A DNA stretch of 64,000 nt from a gamma proteobacterium NOR5-3 (lineage in GTDB: Bacteria; Pseudomonadota; Gammaproteobacteria; Pseudomonadales; Halieaceae): contig DS999407.1 of NCBI GenBank assembly GCA_000158155.1, positions 67,919-131,918 of the forward strand. Reading direction: 5' to 3'. Both the position numbers and the translations under genes were made by a program. Under the pieces are notes generated by a model that saw nothing but the letters and a program-made list of their open reading frames with translations, was not told the origin of the DNA and did not search any database. Positions 8,316 to 14,811 of the stretch are shown here, in pieces (position 1 is the first letter of the stretch; each line of letters opens with the position of its first letter).

Positions 8316-8540
8316 TCAGTGGGTGAGACGCTTATCCACAGCCGAAAAGATGGAGAACTCGGTGGCGGCAATTTTCCCTGAGCCGACTTTCTTGCCGTCA
8401 TTCGAGAGGTCAGTCGACATGCTGAGATCTTTAAAGTCCACGTCATCGAGCAGGCTGATCACGACATTGGGAGCGTCCTTGAGTGCCCGGATAGCGCTCT
8501 GATAACCAAAGGAAACCACGACAACTTCTTTAGAAACCAC
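8316..8540 (-). CDS. Hypothetical protein, 74 aa, possibly a gene fragment
   Basis: An open frame from a GTG at 8540 to a TGA at 8316, lying in the 423-bp gap between the HdeD-like gene and the TRAP operon. The composition (VVISLLDDVDFKDLSMSTDLS) looks coding, but no ribosome site stands out and no family was recognised. A stop lies three codons upstream, so it may be the surviving 3' end of a longer gene. Confidence 0.3.
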   Translation of the reverse strand: MVSKEVVVVSFGYQSAIRALKDAPNVVISLLDDVDFKDLSMSTDLSNDGKKVGSGKIAATEFSIFSAVDKRLTH

Positions 8541-8592
8541 CCGGTTTTATGGTATGAATACGCCCCCAAAATAATCTGCTTGCTCGCTTTCA

Positions 8593-9450
8593 ATGCAAAA
8601 ACCCCGGTTAGCTATAAAAATCGTACTGCTTTCTTTACTTGCCTTGACTGCTTCGGGCTGTGGCTCTCTGGTCAAACGCCAGACCGACAGCCTCAGCGAA
8701 GCCATCCTGAACAGCGAAGATGTCACCACTATCAGGCAAGGCAGCCCCACCTTCCTGATTCTGGCTGACGGCCTGATCTATCGATCCCCTGACAGTGAAG
8801 GCTTGCTGTTATCAGGGGCTAAACTCTATGGCGCCTATGCCAGTATGTTTGCCGAGAACCCCCAACAGAAAAAACTCATGGCCGACAAGGCGCTGGACTA
8901 CGCTTTGCGCGGCGCCTGCAGCCGTGACTCCGATCTCTGTGGCCTGAAGCAAATGCCCATTGCGAAATTCAAGGAGCAGCTGGAAGACTTCGATGATGAA
9001 GATGATGTCGAGGTACTGTTCACTCTTGCCACCAACTGGCTGAACTGGATTCAGACCAATAGCACTGACTGGAACGCCATCGCCGAACTGCCACGCCCGC
9101 GTATTTTGCTGGAACATATCCTCGATGTTGACGAAGATTATGATCGTGGCGGCGCGCATCTGTATATGGGTGCCATTGATGGCCTGCTACCGGCCGCCAT
9201 GGGTGGCAAACCAGAACTGGCGCGCAAGCACTTCGAGCGTGCCATTGAGTTAAGCGAGGGCCAAAACCTTATGGCTAAGGTCTTTTATGCCGAGTCCTAT
9301 GCCAAACCGATGTTTAATCGTGAATTGTATAACCGCTTACTGACCGAAGTAACCCGGGCTGACAAACATGCCCCAGGCCTTGTGCTAAGCAATACCATCG
9401 CCCAGCAACAAGCTCTGCAATTACTGGCCGAAGAAGCCGACTACTTTTAA
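8593..9450 (+). CDS. TRAP transporter-associated TatT-type lipoprotein
   Basis: A 285-aa protein with a lipoprotein signal (ALTASGCGS, Cys about residue 23). The remainder is helical and matches the TatT component family, whose founding member in Treponema forms a TPR-like trimer docking with a TRAP binding protein. Landmarks include YGAYASMFAENPQQKKLMADKA in the first half and GGAHLYMGAIDGLLPAAMGGKPELARKHFERAIEL in the second. It starts an operon with dctP, dctQ and dctM, 23 bases before the dctP start. TatT/P systems are thought to handle hydrophobic ligands, which would suit the lipid-related genes nearby, but the substrate here is not shown. Confidence 0.85.
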   Translation: MQKPRLAIKIVLLSLLALTASGCGSLVKRQTDSLSEAILNSEDVTTIRQGSPTFLILADGLIYRSPDSEGLLLSGAKLYGAYASMFAENPQQKKLMADKALDYALRGACSRDSDLCGLKQMPIAKFKEQLEDFDDEDDVEVLFTLATNWLNWIQTNSTDWNAIAELPRPRILLEHILDVDEDYDRGGAHLYMGAIDGLLPAAMGGKPELARKHFERAIELSEGQNLMAKVFYAESYAKPMFNRELYNRLLTEVTRADKHAPGLVLSNTIAQQQALQLLAEEADYF

Positions 9451-9473
9451 GCGAACACCCTGTGGAGAGCTGT

Positions 9474-10490
9474 ATGCACCGTTTTACCCGAGCCACCCTT
9501 ATATTTTGCGCACTGTTAATGGGTTTTAACCTGGGAGCACAGGCCAAGGTACTGAAGGTAGCGACCTTAACCCCCGATGGCTCTAGCTGGATGGTCATCA
9601 TGAGGCAGGCCGCAAAAGATATTGCCGCGCAAACCGACAACCGGGTGAAATTCAAGTTCTACCCTGGTGGCGTCATGGGAAATGACCAGACCGTTTTTAG
9701 AAAAATCCGCGCAGGCCAGTTGCACGGTACCGCAACAACTGGCGGCGCCATGTCTGGCTTTTATAAAGATGCACAGCTTTATGGCTTACCCTTCATTTTT
9801 AAAAATCAGCAGGAAGTCGATTACGTCCGAAAAAAAATGGACCCCCAAATCATGCAAGGACTTGAGGATAATGGCTTTGTCAGCTTTGGCCTGGCTGATG
9901 GTGGCATGGCCTATGTAATGAGCAAAACCCCAACGCCTGACGTTGATGAACTTGGCTCACGTAAAGTCTGGCTACCCACTGACGACCAGGCGATGCTGGA
10001 AACCGCACAGGCCTTTGGCATTCATCCCGTTCCCCTATCACTGGGCGACGTTTTAACTTCACTACAATCGGGGCTGATCGATACTGTTGCCACCTCTCCC
10101 ATTGGCGCTATTGCACTTCAGTGGCACACACAAGTCGAGTACGTTACCGATGTACCGCTGGTCTATCTGTCCGCCGTGTTAGCCGTCCAGAAGAAAGCCT
10201 TTGATCAAATATCGCCCGCTGACCAGCAGCTCACGCGTGACATCATGGGCAAAGCCTTTGTCGATATTGACCAGCTAAACCGAAAGGATAATGTCAACGC
10301 TATGAAAGCACTGCAAAATCAGGGCTTAAAGCTGATAAGCCCGTCTGATGCACAATTACAGCAGTGGTCTAAACTGGCTGCCCACTCACGTCAGCAGGCC
10401 ATCAACAACGCTCAGGTCACACAAGAAGGTGTAGACCAGATCACTCGTTATATCAATGAGTTATACGAGAGCCAAGCTGCCAATCAATGA
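9474..10490 (+). CDS. dctP: TRAP transporter substrate-binding protein DctP
   Basis: A 338-aa periplasmic binding protein. The ATG at 9474 is chosen over an upstream in-frame GTG because GGAG lies six bases before it and the protein then begins with a clean signal peptide ending near GAQAKV. DctP-fold landmarks are present: KVATLTPDGSSW, FKFYPGGVMGND, GQLHGTATTGG, YGLPFIF and GLIDTVATSPIGA. It should deliver an organic acid or related ligand to the DctQM permease. Its stop overlaps the dctQ start by four bases (ATGA). Confidence 0.92.
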   Translation: MHRFTRATLIFCALLMGFNLGAQAKVLKVATLTPDGSSWMVIMRQAAKDIAAQTDNRVKFKFYPGGVMGNDQTVFRKIRAGQLHGTATTGGAMSGFYKDAQLYGLPFIFKNQQEVDYVRKKMDPQIMQGLEDNGFVSFGLADGGMAYVMSKTPTPDVDELGSRKVWLPTDDQAMLETAQAFGIHPVPLSLGDVLTSLQSGLIDTVATSPIGAIALQWHTQVEYVTDVPLVYLSAVLAVQKKAFDQISPADQQLTRDIMGKAFVDIDQLNRKDNVNAMKALQNQGLKLISPSDAQLQQWSKLAAHSRQQAINNAQVTQEGVDQITRYINELYESQAANQ

Positions 10491-11011
10491 AAGCCCTTCA
10501 CTCTCTTCACCGCGGCCTGCTCAGGATAGAAGACGCCTTTTTACTGTTGCTAGTCGCGGCGATTATTTTGTTACCCGTCATGCAAATCCTCTCCAGGCTG
10601 CTGGAGTGGCAGGGTCTGCTCTGGGCCGACCAAGCAGTCCGCCTGGGCGTTTTATGGCTGTCCCTGGCCGGCGCCATGATTGCCAGTCGCCAACAACAAC
10701 ATATTCGCATCGATTTATTCCAGCATTTTGAAAACACCCGGTGGTACTTATGGGTCCAGCGTTTCACTCACCTGTGCACTGCTATTATTTGCGGGGTCAT
10801 TGCCTGGTTTTGCATCGGCCTGGTCAAAGCGGATTACCAGTATGGCGATACCGCTTTTCTCGACCTGCCGCTGTGGATATGTGAAATTATTATTCCCATT
10901 GCTTTTGGCATTATTGCCCTGCGTTTTGCAGCAGCCGTTTTTATTGTGCAACGCAATGTTGAGCCCGAGCCCGTCTCGCAAAGACATATCCCGCAAAGAC
11001 AAGTCAAATGA
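10487..11011 (+). CDS. dctQ: TRAP transporter small permease DctQ
   Basis: A 174-aa protein with four hydrophobic segments, the size and topology of TRAP small subunits, including the WADQAVRLGVLWLSLAGA segment typical of DctQ. It overlaps dctP and dctM by four bases each, so all three are translationally coupled. Confidence 0.9.
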   Translation: MKALHSLHRGLLRIEDAFLLLLVAAIILLPVMQILSRLLEWQGLLWADQAVRLGVLWLSLAGAMIASRQQQHIRIDLFQHFENTRWYLWVQRFTHLCTAIICGVIAWFCIGLVKADYQYGDTAFLDLPLWICEIIIPIAFGIIALRFAAAVFIVQRNVEPEPVSQRHIPQRQVK

Positions 11012-12288
11012 TTGCGCTGATCAGTTTCGCCCTGGTGGTATTAGCACTCGCAGGGGTACCGCTATTTGCAATTATCGCCCTGGCCACGCTGACCGGTTAT
11101 TACTTTTCAGACATTGACCTGAGCATTATCGGTATTGAGCTCTATCGTATTGCCGATACCCCTCTACTGGTCGCACTACCGCTGTTTATTATTGCGGGCT
11201 ATGTCCTGGCCGAAAGCAAGGCATCACAACGCCTGGTTAATTTAAGCCAGGCTTTACTGGGCGGGCTACCCCATGGCCTGGCCATAATTGCGCTAGTCAG
11301 TTGCGCCTTCTTTACCGCCTTTACCGGTGCGTCAGGCGCCACTATTGTCGCCCTGGGGGCCCTCCTCTACCCCGCCCTGCAAAGCGTGGGTTATTCACAG
11401 CGCAGCAGTCTGGGCCTGGTTACCAGCGGCGGTAGCCTGGGGCTGCTACTGGTACCCTCATTGCCGCTAATCATCTATGGCGTACTGGCCCAGCAAATGG
11501 ACATGGGGCCCAGCTTCACCCTCAAGCAACTATTCCTGGCCGGCTTGCTGCCCACACTGATTATGGTAGTCCTGCTCTGCGCCTGGGTAGTCTGGAGTAA
11601 TCGACACATCAAACTGAAGACACAGGACTTCAATTGGAGCAATATTTGGCAAGCAATCTGGGCTGCACGTTGGGAAATCCCTTTGCCCTTTGTTGTATTG
11701 GGTGGCATCTATGGCGGCTGGTTTGCCATATCGGATATGGCCGCCGTGACCGCGCTCTATGTATTAATTGTGGAGGTCGTGCTTTACCGCGAGGTCAGTC
11801 TCAGGCAATTGCCGGGAATACTACAACAAGCCGCCACCATGATCGGAAGCATTATTCTAATCCTTGGCGTGTCGCTGGCTTTTAGCAATCTCATTATTGA
11901 TAACGAAATACCCGACAGATTACTGCTATGGATCCAGCAATATGTCGATAGCGCGTTGGGGTTTTTGCTACTACTGAATATCGCCCTGTTAGTACTCGGC
12001 GCAATACTCGATATTTTTTCTGCACTGGTGATTATGGTGCCCTTGATCTTACCGGTGGCACTCTCGTTTAACATTCACCCGGTTCATCTGGGAATTATTT
12101 TCCTGGCTAACCTACAGATTGGCTACCTGACACCACCCGTGGGTATGAACCTATTCATCAGCAGCTATCGATTCAAGCAACCCATCACCACTGTGGTTCG
12201 CTCAGTCATTCCTTACGCCCTGGTTCTTTTAGTCGGGCTGGCACTGATAACCTATATTCCCTGGCTGAGCATGGCGTTCATCGATTAA
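11008..12288 (+). CDS. dctM: TRAP transporter large permease DctM
   Basis: A 426-aa, roughly 12-helix membrane protein. Landmarks of DctM are visible: FFTAFTGASGATIVALGALLYP, GLVTSGGSLGLLLVPSLPLIIYG, and near the C-terminus GIIFLANLQIGYLTPPVGMNLF. It carries out sodium-driven uptake of the DctP ligand. Its stop codon is the first triplet of a six-fold TAACAGC tandem repeat, and a hairpin lies about 100 bases further on. Confidence 0.92.
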   Translation: MIALISFALVVLALAGVPLFAIIALATLTGYYFSDIDLSIIGIELYRIADTPLLVALPLFIIAGYVLAESKASQRLVNLSQALLGGLPHGLAIIALVSCAFFTAFTGASGATIVALGALLYPALQSVGYSQRSSLGLVTSGGSLGLLLVPSLPLIIYGVLAQQMDMGPSFTLKQLFLAGLLPTLIMVVLLCAWVVWSNRHIKLKTQDFNWSNIWQAIWAARWEIPLPFVVLGGIYGGWFAISDMAAVTALYVLIVEVVLYREVSLRQLPGILQQAATMIGSIILILGVSLAFSNLIIDNEIPDRLLLWIQQYVDSALGFLLLLNIALLVLGAILDIFSALVIMVPLILPVALSFNIHPVHLGIIFLANLQIGYLTPPVGMNLFISSYRFKQPITTVVRSVIPYALVLLVGLALITYIPWLSMAFID

Positions 12289-12327
12289 CAGCTAACAGCT
12301 AACAGCTAACAGCTAACAGCTAACAGC
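12286..12327 (+). repeat. Six tandem copies of TAACAGC
   Basis: Perfect seven-base tandem repeat that begins with the dctM stop codon. Copy-number changes would add only untranslated bases. It is likely a replication-slippage product. Confidence 0.95.
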
Positions 12328-12391
12328 TAGATCAAGTGTCAGCTATTTTTTATACCTGCCCATTCAACTACCCGGTAACCCGGTAAAGACC

Positions 12392-12427
12392 ACCTTGACC
12401 GGCAACGATCAGACGCGCGGTCAAGGT
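12392..12427 (+). terminator. Inverted repeat between convergent genes
   Basis: ACCTTGACCG pairs perfectly with CGGTCAAGGT across a 16-base loop, followed by ATCTTTGTATTT. It lies between the dctM stop and the convergent DUF1254 stop at 12454, a natural place for a bidirectional terminator. The loop is long and the T-run weak. Confidence 0.45.
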
Positions 12428-12453
12428 ATCTTTGTATTTACGGGTGCTCGCCG

Positions 12454-14001
12454 TTATCTGACCAACTCCACGTTGTTTGGCACCCAGGTCTTGTTGTTGA
12501 ATGCATTGAGCGGTCCGTAGTAGCGCATGTAGACAAAGAATCCCTGATTTGGGATGACTTCTACCCAGTTTTGTTTTGCAACACCTTTTGGCTGCTTGAC
12601 CGAGAAGTAAATATCGATAGAACCATCGCTATTCACAACAGGAGCCGGTGTTTGCTGACTACTAATACTTGGAAAAGGCTGAGTTTGCACGACAGCACGG
12701 GTATATGTGTCGTAAACAGTAACCGCCCAGAAAAGCTTTACGGGAACTTTGGGTGGCACATTGAGTTTGTAGGTTTTATTGCCGTCAAAGAAATTACCGT
12801 CTTTATCTTTGTAGGTGGTTTGATACCTTGAGCCAAGCCCTTCGGGCATCTGCGCCGCCATAGCCGGGGTAATCCCATCAGCGGTAAAATGAAACGCCGT
12901 ACGCGCCCCAAGATTCAGGTAATCGTCCTGATAGAAAGTTGAGTTATTGGTGATATAGGGACTTTCCCATTCTCTACCGGGATACACTTTCGCGTTTTCG
13001 TCCCGCGAATTAAACGCAAGTACGCGCGACATGGCCACGCCCTCTTTGGCTGCCTGATCCATAATCTTCTTCATGCGGGCATCGGGGTTGAATGGTTTGC
13101 CTTTGATAATGCCGATGGACGCCAGACGCCCCAGCTTCTCTTTGCCGAAGGCTTCGGCCGGCTCGTAGTTGATAATGTCATGCATCCATTCAAACGCGCT
13201 GGCATCTTCGGGAACCAGGGTGTTGATCGGCACCCCTGTCACATTGGTAAACTTGCCTTCTCTCGGTCCGGTTTCTAATGGATATACCTTGGCGTTCTCG
13301 CGAAAGAACTCCATTGCTTTTTCGCCGGTTCCGACCACTTCCGCGTTGGCGCGAACAAAGGAAAAGAGACGATAGGTCGGCGATTTAAATACAAAATAAC
13401 CATCCGGCACATCACCTGTGTAATCAGGAGGAAGAATCAGATATTTTCCGCCCTTGCCTTTGTCCATGCCCGTGGGGCCAATATCAAAGGCAAACAAAAA
13501 GTTGGCGTCATCCACCGGGCCCATTAATCCGGGAGGTGCTTGAAACACCGTGGGACCATCGACTTTAAGATCAAACACAATCATGGCATAGATACTTTCC
13601 GTATTACCGGTGAGCCACATTGCATTTGAATCCAGCCGGTCGGCTGTCACCGAAATATATGAGCTGTTCTTTGCGCCGTAATCACGTGCCGTTCCAATCA
13701 TCATTCCACGCATGGACAGGGCGGGATACATATCGAGATACAGCTGGGTGGCGCGTTGCAGATCCAGTTCATCGTAGACTTTCTGTGAGGTTTCTTCCGT
13801 CGGGTAGCCCCCAGGAAACTCCAGACGCCCAAATTGGGTCTTGACCTTGTCGGCGGCGGGCTTGAAATCCTTTGAAGACTGCGGCGCTTGAGCGCCAGCC
13901 TGCTCAAAAATGCTCTTTTGCTGCTGAGCAAAAGCCGGAGCAAGCAAACTGCTTGCCACTAGTCCAGTGACGGCAAGCATCGTTAATGATTTGATTTTCA
14001 T
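12454..14001 (-). CDS. DUF1254/DUF1214 exported protein
   Basis: A 515-aa fourth paralogue with a signal peptide ending near APAFAQQ. DUF1254 is at about 70-195 and DUF1214 at about 390-505 (FWAVTVYDTYTRA, SIDIYFSVKQP, YYGPLNAFNNKTW). It shares the mature N-terminus pattern (SIFEQAGAQAPQSSKDFK) with the paralogue at 3794, which suggests duplication rather than separate origin. AGGAGCAGG precedes the ATG. An operator-like motif lies 140 bases upstream and an HTH-only AraC gene follows upstream on the same strand. Confidence 0.9.
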   Translation of the reverse strand: MKIKSLTMLAVTGLVASSLLAPAFAQQQKSIFEQAGAQAPQSSKDFKPAADKVKTQFGRLEFPGGYPTEETSQKVYDELDLQRATQLYLDMYPALSMRGMMIGTARDYGAKNSSYISVTADRLDSNAMWLTGNTESIYAMIVFDLKVDGPTVFQAPPGLMGPVDDANFLFAFDIGPTGMDKGKGGKYLILPPDYTGDVPDGYFVFKSPTYRLFSFVRANAEVVGTGEKAMEFFRENAKVYPLETGPREGKFTNVTGVPINTLVPEDASAFEWMHDIINYEPAEAFGKEKLGRLASIGIIKGKPFNPDARMKKIMDQAAKEGVAMSRVLAFNSRDENAKVYPGREWESPYITNNSTFYQDDYLNLGARTAFHFTADGITPAMAAQMPEGLGSRYQTTYKDKDGNFFDGNKTYKLNVPPKVPVKLFWAVTVYDTYTRAVVQTQPFPSISSQQTPAPVVNSDGSIDIYFSVKQPKGVAKQNWVEVIPNQGFFVYMRYYGPLNAFNNKTWVPNNVELVR

Positions 14002-14140
14002 ATCCTGCTCCTGGTGTATCTGCCAGATTTAGCTGCGGCAACATCCGCCGCTGTTTTGATTCTTGACGTTGAGCCCAAGCCGGGTTGACGTAAAGCATCA
14101 CTCACTCCGAGACATTACCCCTCGCGAGCCAAAGAAATCT

Positions 14141-14155
14141 GGCCATTTCGCGCCA
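14141..14155 (-). promoter_or_regulatory. Recurrent operator-like motif, site 6
   Basis: Minus-strand reading TGGCGCGAAATGGCC, the best match to the shared pattern, 140 bases upstream of the DUF1254 start at 14001 and just after the AraC-type gene. Confidence 0.45.
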
Positions 14156-14181
14156 GCTAAACCTCTGGGGGTATCTAACGG

Positions 14182-14535
14182 TCACCGTAAATCCTGTCGC
14201 TGATAGACCCGCGGACTGCGCCTCTCCCAGCGGCGAAACGCACGGCTGAAATGGCTCGGATCTGAGTAACCCAACTGGGTCGCAATCTCCGCGATGCTTC
14301 TGTCCTTCGCCTCAAGGAGACGGCACGCCTCTTTATGACGCACACGATCGACCAGTTCGCTGTAGGTCAATCCATTACGATTCAGGCGGCGTTGCAAAGT
14401 GCGCACAGAAATCCCCATATAGCAGGCACCTTGCTCGACCGTCGGATAACCCGCCGGCAGCAAGTCCCGCACCGCCTCTTTCAGGCTCCCTACAAGCAGC
14501 CCCTCACTCTTCGATGTCGCTAATATCTTGCTCAT
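14182..14535 (-). CDS. HTH-only AraC-family regulator (truncated)
   Basis: A 117-aa protein made almost entirely of an AraC-type double helix-turn-helix: GISVRTLQRRLNRNGLTYSEL (about 42-62) and IAEIATQLGYSDPSHFSRAFRRW (about 81-103). The usual 200-aa sensor domain is absent; upstream in-frame sequence is non-homologous and reaches a stop. It may be a remnant of a full-length regulator, or a stand-alone DNA-binding unit. It sits between two copies of the operator-like motif, which makes it one candidate reader of that motif. Confidence 0.75.
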   Translation of the reverse strand: MSKILATSKSEGLLVGSLKEAVRDLLPAGYPTVEQGACYMGISVRTLQRRLNRNGLTYSELVDRVRHKEACRLLEAKDRSIAEIATQLGYSDPSHFSRAFRRWERRSPRVYQRQDLR

Positions 14536-14616
14536 GCAGGTGCACCCCGCGGAGCTAACCGCAGGTCCAAGCCTATGTAATTGAGCCGATGGTCGCGCTT
14601 AGCTCGGCCACATTCA

Positions 14617-14629
14617 GGCCATTTCACGC
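14617..14629 (-). promoter_or_regulatory. Recurrent operator-like motif, site 7 (weak)
   Basis: Minus-strand reading GCGTGAAATGGCC, a degenerate copy about 80 bases upstream of the HTH-only AraC gene, possibly an autoregulatory site. Confidence 0.3.
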
Positions 14630-14811
14630 AATCAGCGATGTCGGATTGGACAGGCGATGCTGGCGACCGCATCTTCTCTAGCCGGCATCGTAGAACTCAA
14701 TACCGATTGTGATGGCATAAATGCCAGTTTTTCGCCGCAGAACCCCGTTATAATTGAAATCGATAATGTCAGGCGCTTTGGGTGCGTGATGGTATCTATT
14801 GAGGAAAAAAT

